From positions 12,787 to 76,786 of the forward strand of contig CALCEB010000066.1 in NCBI GenBank assembly GCA_937900045.1: a stretch of DNA of 64,000 nucleotides, read 5' to 3'. Origin of the DNA: an uncultured Acidobacteriota bacterium. Lineage in GTDB: Bacteria > Acidobacteriota > Terriglobia > UBA7540. The translations under genes and the position numbers were made by a program. Below the pieces are notes generated by a model that was given only the letters and a program-made list of their open reading frames with translations, ran no database searches and had not been told where the DNA came from. Below are positions 20,186 through 28,644 of the stretch, piece after piece (within the stretch, counting starts at the first letter, position 1; the number at the start of each line of letters is the position of its first letter).

Positions 20186-20815
20186 TTACCAAACCAGAAC
20201 TTTGGCCGTCAAGCCGGCCGCGGAACTTGTCAGGTAAAGATTCGTTGCATCGTACATCGGCGTCTGGAAATAGATCTCGCCGTTCGAGGTCATCTGGATC
20301 ACCGCGCCCACGGGCGTGCGGCCCAGAAAATGTTGCACCACAAGATTGCCTGCCGTGGGAGCCGCCACTGCCACCTGGCCGAATATTTGAGTGGCTTGGG
20401 TCACTGACGTGACTGCGGTGGCGCTGGTCACGACTTGGCCAATCAAGGCGTCACCGGCATTGGCAGCGACGGGACTTGCCTGATAATAAAATCCGGTGGC
20501 CGAGTTGTAAAAAAGATAGCTCGTGGCGCCGGCTGGCGCCGGGCCCAGACCGGGCGCAATGGCCGGAGCGTAACGGCTGCCTTGCGCGAAAAGCACACCG
20601 GATGAGATCGAAGGAGTCAGGCCGGACGACGCTCCAAGCGTGAAGCCACTCACCAGCCCGTTCACGCCGAGGGCGCCGAAATACAAATCCGCAATAAACG
20701 CGATGTTCGAATCCAACAGCAGCCAGTTCGAGTCCTGGTCGGATTCATACTGCGTCAGGCCGTGTTGCGATTGGACCAATCCCTTCCGGGGTAGAATCGT
20801 GCGGGTAACAGCCAT
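20186..20815 (-). CDS. Phage tail-tip or fibre protein, unknown
   Basis: About 209 residues from the ATG at 20815, preceded by GAGGT; the longer frame to 20872 would only add translated heptad repeat. The protein is rich in Gly, Ala, Ser and Thr. It starts with VTRTILPRKGLVQSQHGLTQYESDQDSNWLLLDSNI, reminiscent of short fibre or baseplate decoration proteins, and ends in a beta-rich region. It is the last gene of the phage block. I do not recognise a named family; a structural role is inferred from position and composition. Confidence 0.65.
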   Translation of the reverse strand: MAVTRTILPRKGLVQSQHGLTQYESDQDSNWLLLDSNIAFIADLYFGALGVNGLVSGFTLGASSGLTPSISSGVLFAQGSRYAPAIAPGLGPAPAGATSYLFYNSATGFYYQASPVAANAGDALIGQVVTSATAVTSVTQATQIFGQVAVAAPTAGNLVVQHFLGRTPVGAVIQMTSNGEIYFQTPMYDATNLYLTSSAAGLTAKVLVW

Positions 20816-20827
20816 TTTGACCTCACT

Positions 20828-20979
20828 AACGAGTGACAAGTGACGAGTGAAAAGTGACGAGCAAAGGAGCAATCAGCAGTCAGCTTTCAGCAAACTTCTT
20901 GGAAGCTTCGCCGCTCTTGGTGGAGTTTGCCTGCTGATCGCTGAGTGCTGAAGTCTTCATCTTGTCGCTTGTCTCTGCT
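20828..20979. repeat. Heptad repeat arrays between two tail genes
   Basis: Three short arrays with a 7-bp period lie side by side. AGTGACG-like units occupy 20831-20862. AGCAGTC/AGCTTTC-like units run from 20868 to about 20895, with an inverted counterpart at 20930-20953. CTTGTCG/CTTGTCT units follow at 20960-20975. The arrays fill the whole space between the two genes. Confidence 0.7.
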
Positions 20980-21462
20980 CTAATTATTCACATTCACACT
21001 CGATCGTTGGCAAAGCGCATAGACTTTCACCGTGCCTTGGTTCTGCGCGCCGTTGCCGCTGAAATAGACTTGGCAGGTGACAACACCAGTGGAATCGTTG
21101 ACGTCCAGCGCGTAGGGCACGATGACCAGAGAGCCCGTGCCCAAGTCGGATTGCGCAAGCCCCGGAAATTGCGCTTGGCCCGGTACGAATCCTGCTGCCG
21201 GCTGGCGGCTTGACGCAAAGACCGGCATAAACGCGCACTCCTGGCGTAAATAGGCGTAGCCATCCACAGGACTCACTGGTGTCGGAACCGTATTGCCACT
21301 CGTATAAAAGCCCATATAAATTAGCTCGCAGCGCACCGCGCCGAATTTGGCATTGTGCGAAATCTTCTGGATGGAGTCGTCCGTCAGCGGCTGATTGCCA
21401 GCAATGGCTGCGTCTTGAATATCAAAAAAGCCGGGAATAGCATTTAAAGTTAATTGACTCAT
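20980..21462 (-). CDS. Phage structural protein, unknown
   Basis: 160 residues with an acidic start (TLNAIPGFFDIQDAAIAGNQPLTDDSI) and a beta-rich body. It lies between the hub gene and the terminal fibre-like gene. The ATG at 21462 has GGAGG 13 nt upstream, a rather long spacing. I do not recognise a family. Position and composition suggest a tail-tip or capsid-surface component. Confidence 0.6.
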   Translation of the reverse strand: MSQLTLNAIPGFFDIQDAAIAGNQPLTDDSIQKISHNAKFGAVRCELIYMGFYTSGNTVPTPVSPVDGYAYLRQECAFMPVFASSRQPAAGFVPGQAQFPGLAQSDLGTGSLVIVPYALDVNDSTGVVTCQVYFSGNGAQNQGTVKVYALCQRSSVNVNN

Positions 21463-21548
21463 TATTCTTTCTGCCTCCGGTAAAGGCTTGCGTCCCGGAC
21501 ATCCGGTTTTTATAAGAAGACTGAAGCCCTTTTGCCGGGTCTCGATAG

Positions 21549-24500
21549 TTAAAAAATCGTATTCCCCGGCGTTCCGTCCGAATACTCACCGCCTTCACTG
21601 GCAAATGAAATAAACATGAATTCCGACTTTTGCGTGGACGTGGCGCTGCTCCAGGCCGGCACGTTTTCGGCTGCTGGGGCGATTTGATAAGGCTTCGTCA
21701 AATTCATGAATCGAGTGTCGAGCAGAGTGAATTGCATCCGCCCGCGCGCGTAATCCGGGCGCCGTCCGGAGACTTCGCAAATCACGCTGTTCACACCCAT
21801 TTCGCCGGTCAAAAGGTCCGGCACCAGCGGATGGCTGAGCCAGACGTAATCTCCGAGCTCAAGCGGCACGGTGGAGAGCCATGTGTTGACTGTGTATTCC
21901 GGCGTGCCATAGGCGTGGCGGCGGAACAGGCGGTCCGCCAGCAAGGAAGCGCGCAACATGCCGCCATAGCCCACGCGCAGGCCCTTGGCTTCAATCTGTT
22001 GAACATAGAGCTGGCGATAGGTGTTGATGGAGTCCTGCTGCTCAAACACCACATCGTTGTTATAGGCCATCGCCGCCGTCTGATCTTCCGAATCGTCCAC
22101 ATCCATCCGGATGTTGACCACGTTAATGATGCTGCCGCGCTGAACCGATGGAATGCCAACGATGTTTCCCGGATTCAAGGCCATCGCCGGAGAGCTCACA
22201 CCCTCTGCGGTCTTCATGGATTTCAGTGACAGTTGCCCGCTGGAGCGCACGATGAAGTAGAGGCCGAGGATTTTCAGGATTTGATCCTGAATCCACTGCA
22301 AAGCCTCCGTCTTCTGGGTGATCTTGAATTCAAACCAGTCTCCGGAGAATTGCGCATCGCGCAATGCGATCATGCCGGGAACGTCCAGATAGGGATTCGG
22401 ATTAATGAGGGTTGAATCGTCTCCCGGCACAAAAATCTGCCACCCCCCGGTGCCTTGGATGGGACTGGCCAACGACAAAGTTGAATCAAAATCCGAAGCG
22501 TAGACCGGCGTTTGCGAGCGCGGCAACGCCGGGTCTTGCCCCACGCCGAGCTCGTTCTGCAAGGCCGCCAGCAATAAATCAATGGGATTGCCCTGTAGAT
22601 AACGAGGGTTGGCGCTGCTTGCAGTAAAAGCATTCGGCAGCCACTGAGAGCCGGCGGGTTGCGGTGGCATCGAGTCCCCTGGCACCCAGGGAGCAGGGCC
22701 GCCGTTCAGCCATAAATAGGACCCTTTGATGAACCGCTGCACATCGTCGCACTCGATCGTAATTTGGCCCTTCGAAGTCCAGCCGGTGGAAGTAATCTGC
22801 AAGGTGTGCAGCGGTACAAAATCACCCAAACTCTGCCCCGGAAATCCCATGGAGAATTGCGCTACTTGCCCAAGCAGCGATTGCTGAGCTACCAGGCTCT
22901 TTAGCACGCCTCCGGGATCGATCGAAGTCAGCGTCATTTTGCCAACGCTTGCCATGCCATCAGTTTCATTCACCGTCTGGCTGGCGCCCTGCGGAATCAC
23001 GAGGTAGGGGAGCGTCTGCGGATTGGTGGCCGCAGAAAGCAGCAGCGCGGGATTCACCGCCGTAATCCAAAACCAGCAGGTGGGCGAGAGCATGGGCCAC
23101 ACTTCAAATTCCCAGGGCAGGCCGCGAGCGGCGAGCGAATAGCCCAGATAGGATCCGTCACCGGTGGTGTTGCGAATGGTGTACTGCGAGTTGACGAGTG
23201 TTTCCAGGAAATTGTCGATCCCTCCCGCCACGTTTTGAAAATAGGCTTGAATCGCGGCAACGTCATAAAGCCGCAGCAGGGCCAGGATCATGCTCCAGGT
23301 TCCTTCCTGCCAAACGCTCGACGGAACGCCCGAATATCCTCCTGCGGAATTCTGATAGGGCATGAAACCGCTGAACGGTGAAAGTTGCTGGTAGGCTTCG
23401 TTCCAAGAAGCTGGCTGACTCGATTTTGCGATCTTTTGATTGGGCAGGAAGAAATTCTGATAAACGAATTCGAGGCATCCAGCAGCGATATCATCCCGGC
23501 CGTTCGCGTCCGCCAGAAGAGCCGCCCACGTACCGCTTGCATCCAGCGCGTCGCTCGTATCCAGAGTGACTCCGGTTGCGCCCTGGGCGAAACGGCCGGG
23601 GACCGAGCCATTCGGCTGGATATAGAGATTGGCAAGCAGCTTCGTCCAGATTTGGGACGCAAGGCCCGCGACCTGAGCCGCGGTCGCCGCCAGAGACTGT
23701 GCCTGGGCGCTCGTGATCCGGACAGTCTTCAGGAGCTGGGTCGCCGCCGTGGGCAGCACCTCTGCCGCTCGCATAAATGCAAAGTAGAGATCGGCTTGAT
23801 GTTCGGTGGAGACAGTTTGGATCAGTCCGGGGATGAACTGATACCCAGGGTCCTGATATTTGCCATATCCAAGATAGAACAGGCCGTTCGTCAGGTCATT
23901 CGCCGGCGATTGCAAGGTGAACAGAAAGTCGATCATCCGCTGCAAATAGAGGGCTGGCGTCCAATCCTGCGACATCGCCATGTAGATGCAGTAGGCGTAA
24001 CAGACCCATGCCATCGCTCCGGCTCGTATGTAAGGTTGATCGATTTGCCCGTAATAGGCGTCATACGAAAAGGCCAGTGAATTCGCAGGTTGCAAGCCTC
24101 CCACGCTCAAGTTGTCAAAGTAAAGGTCGCCCGGGCTGGTAAGCGTGACCTTAAAACCCGTAATTGCGGTCAGGGTGTCGTTAGCCAGTTCAGAAATCTG
24201 GGCCTGGAGATTAATCAAATTCGTCCGGTAAGTATTGGCGCCCGGACCGATGGGAATTGTGATTACTTTCGCCGACGGATTATAGGTGGCAGGACCTGCC
24301 GGGTCCGCAGTGACTTGTACACCGGTCACGGACCCGTCCTTAGCCGTTACTGGGATGTCGAACAAAAACCCGAGGGTTGCGACTTCCTTGTGTTCAAATT
24401 GAATCTGCGTATCCGCTGCGTCAGGAAAGCTGGCGCCGGAATAGGTGAATGAATCGTTCGCTGACGTGGCATGGAAGTCCACGACCAGCCCAGTGCCATA

Positions 24501-25643
24501 AGGGGGTTCGGTGGGATCGTTGATATTCGTCACCGAATCAGCCGGATTGGATTTTGTCCAACGGCTCGCCGATTTGCCGTCTTCACCGTTTTCAAGGATC
24601 AGGCTGGCAAGGTAGCTGGGGTTGTCTAGAAAATAGTTGAGTTGCTTCACCACTCTCTGTGCTGCGTTGAAATTGCCTGCGCTGCAAGCGGCGATCATGA
24701 ACAGCGCTGCATCGTAGATGAAACTGCGGTTCTGCAGCGCGGGAGCGTTTGAGGCTGTTACATCCGGCACGTAAAGTGGGTCGGATGTGGGAATGACAAA
24801 CGAACGGGGCAATGCCTGGTAAGCAGCCAGGCCTTCCAGCGACGTATAAACTGCGATTGGACCCACCACCGGATCCTGGTAGATGACGTGCACCGTCACC
24901 GTGCCTGAGGCCGGAATCACGCTGGAGCCGCAGCGCGCGTGGGAACTGTCCTGGACGATTATCGGGACATTGTCTTCCTGCAAGTACTCAATGTCGGTCT
25001 TCGCGTAAATGCGAGCAAAATATTGAGTGAGCTTCTGGCCAACTCCGGTATTCGAATGCGCAACCCAACTGGAGGGAACCGTGGAAAACGCTTGACCCGG
25101 TGAAGGCATGGGCGCGGTTGCCGGATAGAGAGCGGCAAGAATTGCGCCTGGCGAGGCGTTTCCCACCGACCATGCCGCTTGCCCGGCGCCCGTGCTGCTT
25201 AGTGATGAGCTGCCTTGGTAATAGAATAAATCCGTGTGCGCGAAGACATCCACGCGGTAATAAGCGAGCGGTTGCAACAAAGAGTAGCAACTGCCCATGA
25301 CACTCTGTTGAATTGTATTCTGAAAGGTGTTCAGGAAAATGTTGCCCGTGGACAATCCTTGTGGCGAAAAATTGATGGGGAATCCATCCGGCCCGGGGGT
25401 TGAATCCGGCAGAACGCCCGCCGGTGGATTGATGACGATGTTTTCAATCGGCGCCTGCGCAAACCCGGAGAATGCCGTGACCGAATCGATGCCGCACTCA
25501 GCAAAGGCCGGTTGGGTGGCAGTAGGCGCCGCATTCGCCTGCCAGTTTCCAGCAGTGGGGTTCTGGCGCGCATAGATCCTGGCAAGTGACTGGGCGACGT
25601 CGCTCCAGAAATTGCCGGGATAGTATTGGGATAGTAAGGCCAT
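21549..25643 (-). CDS. Giant tail hub protein with embedded glycosidase-like domain
   Basis: 1364 residues from the ATG at 25643, with an AAGGAA site 7 nt ahead. Three regions can be told apart. Residues 1 to about 290 begin with a tail-protein-like stretch (YYPGNFWSDVAQSLARIYARQ). About 300-860 looks like an alpha/alpha-barrel glycosidase: repeated helices such as RSFIYDAALFMIAACSAGN, GLFYLGYGKY, TSDALDASGTW and GLPWEFEVWPM. About 900-1364 resembles a siphophage tail hub (DPGGVLKSLVAQ, CDDVQRFIKGSYLW, VPLELGDYVWLSHPLV). The glycosidase fold is my reading of helix pattern and aromatic motifs, not a match to a defined family. Such a fusion could degrade surface polysaccharide during adsorption. 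Confidence 0.7.
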   Translation of the reverse strand: MALLSQYYPGNFWSDVAQSLARIYARQNPTAGNWQANAAPTATQPAFAECGIDSVTAFSGFAQAPIENIVINPPAGVLPDSTPGPDGFPINFSPQGLSTGNIFLNTFQNTIQQSVMGSCYSLLQPLAYYRVDVFAHTDLFYYQGSSSLSSTGAGQAAWSVGNASPGAILAALYPATAPMPSPGQAFSTVPSSWVAHSNTGVGQKLTQYFARIYAKTDIEYLQEDNVPIIVQDSSHARCGSSVIPASGTVTVHVIYQDPVVGPIAVYTSLEGLAAYQALPRSFVIPTSDPLYVPDVTASNAPALQNRSFIYDAALFMIAACSAGNFNAAQRVVKQLNYFLDNPSYLASLILENGEDGKSASRWTKSNPADSVTNINDPTEPPYGTGLVVDFHATSANDSFTYSGASFPDAADTQIQFEHKEVATLGFLFDIPVTAKDGSVTGVQVTADPAGPATYNPSAKVITIPIGPGANTYRTNLINLQAQISELANDTLTAITGFKVTLTSPGDLYFDNLSVGGLQPANSLAFSYDAYYGQIDQPYIRAGAMAWVCYAYCIYMAMSQDWTPALYLQRMIDFLFTLQSPANDLTNGLFYLGYGKYQDPGYQFIPGLIQTVSTEHQADLYFAFMRAAEVLPTAATQLLKTVRITSAQAQSLAATAAQVAGLASQIWTKLLANLYIQPNGSVPGRFAQGATGVTLDTSDALDASGTWAALLADANGRDDIAAGCLEFVYQNFFLPNQKIAKSSQPASWNEAYQQLSPFSGFMPYQNSAGGYSGVPSSVWQEGTWSMILALLRLYDVAAIQAYFQNVAGGIDNFLETLVNSQYTIRNTTGDGSYLGYSLAARGLPWEFEVWPMLSPTCWFWITAVNPALLLSAATNPQTLPYLVIPQGASQTVNETDGMASVGKMTLTSIDPGGVLKSLVAQQSLLGQVAQFSMGFPGQSLGDFVPLHTLQITSTGWTSKGQITIECDDVQRFIKGSYLWLNGGPAPWVPGDSMPPQPAGSQWLPNAFTASSANPRYLQGNPIDLLLAALQNELGVGQDPALPRSQTPVYASDFDSTLSLASPIQGTGGWQIFVPGDDSTLINPNPYLDVPGMIALRDAQFSGDWFEFKITQKTEALQWIQDQILKILGLYFIVRSSGQLSLKSMKTAEGVSSPAMALNPGNIVGIPSVQRGSIINVVNIRMDVDDSEDQTAAMAYNNDVVFEQQDSINTYRQLYVQQIEAKGLRVGYGGMLRASLLADRLFRRHAYGTPEYTVNTWLSTVPLELGDYVWLSHPLVPDLLTGEMGVNSVICEVSGRRPDYARGRMQFTLLDTRFMNLTKPYQIAPAAENVPAWSSATSTQKSEFMFISFASEGGEYSDGTPGNTIF

Positions 25644-25657
25644 CCTCAAATTCCTTG

Positions 25658-25740
25658 CTAGAAAGCAGTAGGCGCTAGGCAGAATGCAGCAAAAAGGTCA
25701 TCTTAACTCCTCTCTGCCTTCCGCCTACCGCCTTCTGCTC
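25658..25740. repeat. Inverted heptad array with AGGCGGT-type units
   Basis: On the plus strand AGTAGGCGCTAGGCAGAATG-like units (25666-25690) face CTGCCTTCCGCCTACCGCC-like units (25714-25735). Both have a 7-bp period and are reverse complements in style, so the transcript could fold into a long imperfect hairpin. The unit sequence differs from the AGTGACG arrays elsewhere in the block. Confidence 0.65.
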
Positions 25741-25741
25741 T

Positions 25742-25918
25742 TTACGTTCCGTAAGGCGCCACTCCATACGTGCCGATGCCGTAACCGCTCACCGAAACAC
25801 CGGCACTGGTTGAGAAGCTTGCCAAGTAGATCCCGAAATTCGGGATCACTAATACATAGAGGGGCTGTTTCTGCTGCTGGGCCAAGCTGTTCAGCCAATT
25901 TTGATTCCCTTGGATCAT
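25742..25918 (-). CDS. Small phage protein with Gly/Tyr tail
   Basis: A 58-residue frame from the ATG at 25918 containing LAQQQKQPLYVLVIPNFGIYLASF and a repetitive end (YGIGTYGVAPYG). The VIPxFGIxxASF strand resembles starts of small tail-associated proteins. It could also be the remnant of a longer gene, since heptad arrays flank it on both sides. There is no clear ribosome site; moderate confidence only. Confidence 0.45.
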   Translation of the reverse strand: MIQGNQNWLNSLAQQQKQPLYVLVIPNFGIYLASFSTSAGVSVSGYGIGTYGVAPYGT

Positions 25919-26008
25919 AAGCGCGGTGATAAGTGGCAAGTGACGAGTGACAAGCGAAAGCCCGGCGCTACTGGCTCCTCACTCGTCACACCTCACTTTT
26001 CACTGTCT
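25919..26008. repeat. Inverted heptad array with AGTGACR units
   Basis: Units GATAAGTGGCAAGTGACGAG (25928-25947) face CTCACTCGTCACACCTCAC (25979-25997). The array ends in CACTTTTCACTGTCTTT next to the stop codon of the following gene; the same ending recurs in other arrays of this block. Confidence 0.7.
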
Positions 26009-26392
26009 TTAAGTCACCACTTGCCGGAACTTCATCTTGAAACTGTAAATTCCTGCGACCTTATAGCCCGCCTTCCAGGTCGTGTCGTCAAGCCAATAGT
26101 TAGTAAACAAAAACTGCGAATTGTCCGGATAGTAAGCAAATTGGCCACCGGTGAGCGCGTACTGCATAAACGAGTTCCAGGCCGCAACGTCCAGCCCGGA
26201 AAGGACCGTCTCCATCGCCAGCTCCAGAAAATTGTCGATGCGCTCGAGAATGGATTCACGAACCCCCGAGCTCGCCAGGTTGTCATGCCGGGTGGCGACG
26301 GATTCGTAAGCGGGGACAGTCCGCGGCGGATAATTGAAGGCGAGCGTTACTGGGCCCGCGCCCGGATTGTAGATAATCTGCGGATTTGCCAT
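26009..26392 (-). CDS. Phage minor tail protein (distal-tail-like)
   Basis: 127 residues, starting 3 nt after the end of the tail chaperone extension. Features include LAFNYPPRTVPAYESVATRHDNLASSGVRES and a GQFAYYPDNSQFLF strand. Similar proteins with an AYESVATRHDN-like segment lie near tail tips and often supply the ring between tube and hub. The normal place of a tape-measure gene, just upstream, is missing. The function is an inference from position. Confidence 0.6.
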   Translation of the reverse strand: MANPQIIYNPGAGPVTLAFNYPPRTVPAYESVATRHDNLASSGVRESILERIDNFLELAMETVLSGLDVAAWNSFMQYALTGGQFAYYPDNSQFLFTNYWLDDTTWKAGYKVAGIYSFKMKFRQVVT

Positions 26393-26395
26393 GCG

Positions 26396-26635
26396 TTACC
26401 AGTGCTCCTCGTGAACTCCATCCCCGAGGTTGATTCGTTCACGCCACCGCCAGAGTGCAACTGCCCCCGCCAGATCAATCTGCAGGGCGGTAACCGCATC
26501 GATATCTTTTCCCTGGGACCTTAGCATCTCGCTGGGTCGGCAATGCCATGTTTCAGCGGCTTGCGCCAGGAGCAGGAGATGGTTGCTGGCTGCGAAAGGC
26601 CGCGAGGTCGCTGCCGTCAGCAGCAACCTCGCCAT
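26396..26635 (-). CDS. Frameshift extension of tail assembly chaperone
   Basis: This frame overlaps the end of the chaperone gene and is offset by +1 (equal to -2). Its distinctive part (LAQAAETWHCRPSEMLRS, then DIDAVTALQIDLAGAVALW) resembles the second half of gpG-GT-type proteins, which is normally made by a programmed shift. The ATG at 26635 has no clear ribosome site, and the peptide before LAQAAE looks unlike a natural N-terminus. I infer expression as a fusion with the upstream frame. Mu uses a -2 shift in the equivalent genes, which fits the offset. Confidence 0.55.
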   Translation of the reverse strand: MARLLLTAATSRPFAASNHLLLLAQAAETWHCRPSEMLRSQGKDIDAVTALQIDLAGAVALWRWRERINLGDGVHEEHW

Positions 26636-26993
26636 ATGCCCACCTGATGACGAAATTTAAGTCCTCGATCGAGAAAAAGTCCGGAGAGATTTCATCCGGT
26701 CCGGGACTGAGTGAAACGCGCGGATCCACCATGACTTCCGCGAGCAACTCGCTCACCCATCGGCCCAATCGAAGCACATCTTCGACAGCGCGCGGACCGC
26801 CCGTCTCCCCGGAGGCGCGCACCGCAAGGCTTTGTGGGAGTTGTCCCCGGAAGATGAACCAAAGAGGCGACGGCCGCCGCATGAGCACCGCCTTTCCGAG
26901 CTGCGGCAAAACCACCCGTTCCACTTTCAGGTCAATCTCGCGCGCTGATCTGAAGTCGCCGGCGCTGGCGATATGATTTTCGGATTCAGTCAT
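26553..26993 (-). CDS. Tail assembly chaperone (gpG-like), zero frame
   Basis: 146 residues; the ATG at 26993 has GGAG 5 nt upstream. The protein is charged and contains IEDLNFVIRWAYGEVAADGSDLAAFR, a pattern common near the end of tail assembly chaperones, before the shift point. The gene sits between the tail tube and distal tail genes, the usual place. The normal job is to coat the tape-measure protein during tail growth, but none is encoded in the block. Confidence 0.65.
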   Translation of the reverse strand: MTESENHIASAGDFRSAREIDLKVERVVLPQLGKAVLMRRPSPLWFIFRGQLPQSLAVRASGETGGPRAVEDVLRLGRWVSELLAEVMVDPRVSLSPGPDEISPDFFSIEDLNFVIRWAYGEVAADGSDLAAFRSQQPSPAPGASR

Positions 26994-27071
26994 GACAACT
27001 CCATTTTTTGGTGTCGGTCTCAGGCATCAAGGCTTTGCTGAAGTCGGTTAACTGGCACCTCGTACCTGCTT

Positions 27072-28007
27072 TTATGGCTGACGGTATACCTTCCCCACCT
27101 GATCCCCGACGGGCCGGGTAGGATCCGCCAGTCCGCTGAATTTGATCTTTACTGTGGTGGGCTTTTCCCGGGAGAACGGCATAGAGAGGGCTTGCGCCTG
27201 GTAAGCGTTGTAAAGCTGGGAGACAACGAATTTTCCAGGAGATTCCTGGCGGGGAGAAATTACGGCCACTGACATCTGAGGAATCATCATCAATCCGCCA
27301 AAACTGATCTCCTCATAACCCTGATAGCCGGCGGGCAGTCCTGGGTCCTCACCCGTGGAGTACAACCCGTTAGAAACGTAAGCCTTAAACTTGGCGTAGT
27401 CCGTTTCCATCACTTCGGCTTCAATCGTTTCCTCCTCGGAGACTAAGCGCGCATCGATTGCCGCCGTCACTTGATCAGCGGCAATGGTAGTGATCTTAGG
27501 AGTCCAAAGCACTGTTGAAGCGCCTGTCACTGCGCCTGCAAACAAAGGGCCTGCGGTGTTAGCCGGCGGCGGAGCATTGCCGGTGGTGGAAAGGCCTGAG
27601 GCCGCCTCTGTCCAACTTTGGCCAATCGGAAGGGGAGAACCATTCTGCAATTTCTCAGTGCCGGTCGAGTTCGCCGCGTAAATATTCCAACCAGTCGCGG
27701 TGGCGAGAGGCAGCGGAGATGCCACCACCAGCAAACTGTTCGCAGCAACCACCAAGCTCGATTCGGAAGAGAGAATCGTCTCACCTAAGGGATTCACATA
27801 GGTGACCTTTACATAGCAAGTCTGGGCTGCCAGCACCCCGCCAGCCACCTGGCTCAGCGTGGGCGCCAGAGGAGGGCCTAACGCGTTCTGAGTTGGGTTG
27901 CCATAGGGATCAATGATCAGCCGGGAGCCATTGGCGGGAATGGCGACACCCAGCCAAAGGTTTCCCGGTCCTTGGTGAATTTTAGTTTTATCAACTACTT
28001 GCGCCAT
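27072..28007 (-). CDS. Major tail tube protein with Ig/Fn3-like insert
   Basis: 311 residues from the ATG at 28007, which has AGGAGG upstream; the frame reaching 28058 only adds heptad-encoded residues. The outer parts (KIHQGPGNLWLGV; DQVTAAIDARLVSEEETIEAEVMET; EEISFGGLMMIPQMSVAVIS) look like a tube protein of siphophages. Residues about 45-150 form an inserted beta domain (CYVKVTYVNPLGET, SESSLVVAANSLLVV, TGWNIYAANS). A close relative of this insert occurs in the 1700-residue fibre gene. Insertion of Ig-like domains in tail tubes is known in other phages. Confidence 0.7.
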   Translation of the reverse strand: MAQVVDKTKIHQGPGNLWLGVAIPANGSRLIIDPYGNPTQNALGPPLAPTLSQVAGGVLAAQTCYVKVTYVNPLGETILSSESSLVVAANSLLVVASPLPLATATGWNIYAANSTGTEKLQNGSPLPIGQSWTEAASGLSTTGNAPPPANTAGPLFAGAVTGASTVLWTPKITTIAADQVTAAIDARLVSEEETIEAEVMETDYAKFKAYVSNGLYSTGEDPGLPAGYQGYEEISFGGLMMIPQMSVAVISPRQESPGKFVVSQLYNAYQAQALSMPFSREKPTTVKIKFSGLADPTRPVGDQVGKVYRQP

Positions 28008-28009
28008 AT

Positions 28010-28047
28010 CGCCTCCTGTCTTCCCTCTCGTCTCTTGCCTTTCGCCC
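28010..28047. repeat. Short heptad array with AGACGAG/AGGGAAG units
   Basis: On the minus strand AGGCAAGAGACGAGAGGGAA and then GACAGGAG repeat every 7 bp. The array is read into the 5' end of the tube gene frame and supplies its AGGAGG ribosome site. Confidence 0.5.
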
Positions 28048-28581
28048 CTACGTTTCAATCAATTCAAACAGAACGGCTAGAGTCACGCGAAGGACAGGCG
28101 TCTGAATGCCAGTAAGGGTGACTTGACTATAACGATGCGATTCTACGAACACATTCTTCACCGCGCCCGTGGCGGGTGGCGTGGTAATGCCGCCCGGAAC
28201 GGTCTCATGCTGAATGGGCAACGGCGTGATCCAATCAGCACCCGATGCGGTGGTGACAATTATGTCCAAAACGCGCGCGTAATCTTGGGCGTTGTCTTGT
28301 GCCATTTCTTGATCAAACTGCCCTGCTTCAAGGGCCAGTGTGACGGAGGTGTTTGACTGGCGGACATCTGGGGAGCCGGCCGTGAAGCTGGCGCCATCTG
28401 CCGCAAGCGTCAGCCAGGGAAATGCCGTCCGCGCGCCGGGTCCCTTGTGGAACTCGTTAATAAGCTGCAAGGCCGGATTAACGATCGCAATTGCCGGCGC
28501 TTGATCGCGTTGAATGATGGCGATGCACTGGTTGAGCAACGGCTTTCCAAAGGTCGCGTTCCAAGCAGGTGTATAAGCCAT
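28048..28581 (-). CDS. Phage neck/tail-completion protein candidate
   Basis: 177 residues with an N-terminal helix region (NATFGKPLLNQCIAIIQRDQ) and beta-rich remainder ending VLRVTLAVLFELIET. Its place between the gp36-like gene and the tail tube gene matches tail-terminator or gp37-like proteins in Mu/B3-type phages. I do not see a diagnostic motif, so the role rests on synteny. Confidence 0.6.
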   Translation of the reverse strand: MAYTPAWNATFGKPLLNQCIAIIQRDQAPAIAIVNPALQLINEFHKGPGARTAFPWLTLAADGASFTAGSPDVRQSNTSVTLALEAGQFDQEMAQDNAQDYARVLDIIVTTASGADWITPLPIQHETVPGGITTPPATGAVKNVFVESHRYSQVTLTGIQTPVLRVTLAVLFELIET

Positions 28582-28644
28582 CTTCGGTTTCCGATTCTGA
28601 GTTGCCAGGTTGAGATCTCACCCGGGACTCATAAATCAAAATGA

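Noticed and set aside
20828..20979. Heptad arrays as CRISPR repeats
   Set aside because: Units are 7 bp with no unique spacers and no cas genes near; arrays are inverted within themselves.
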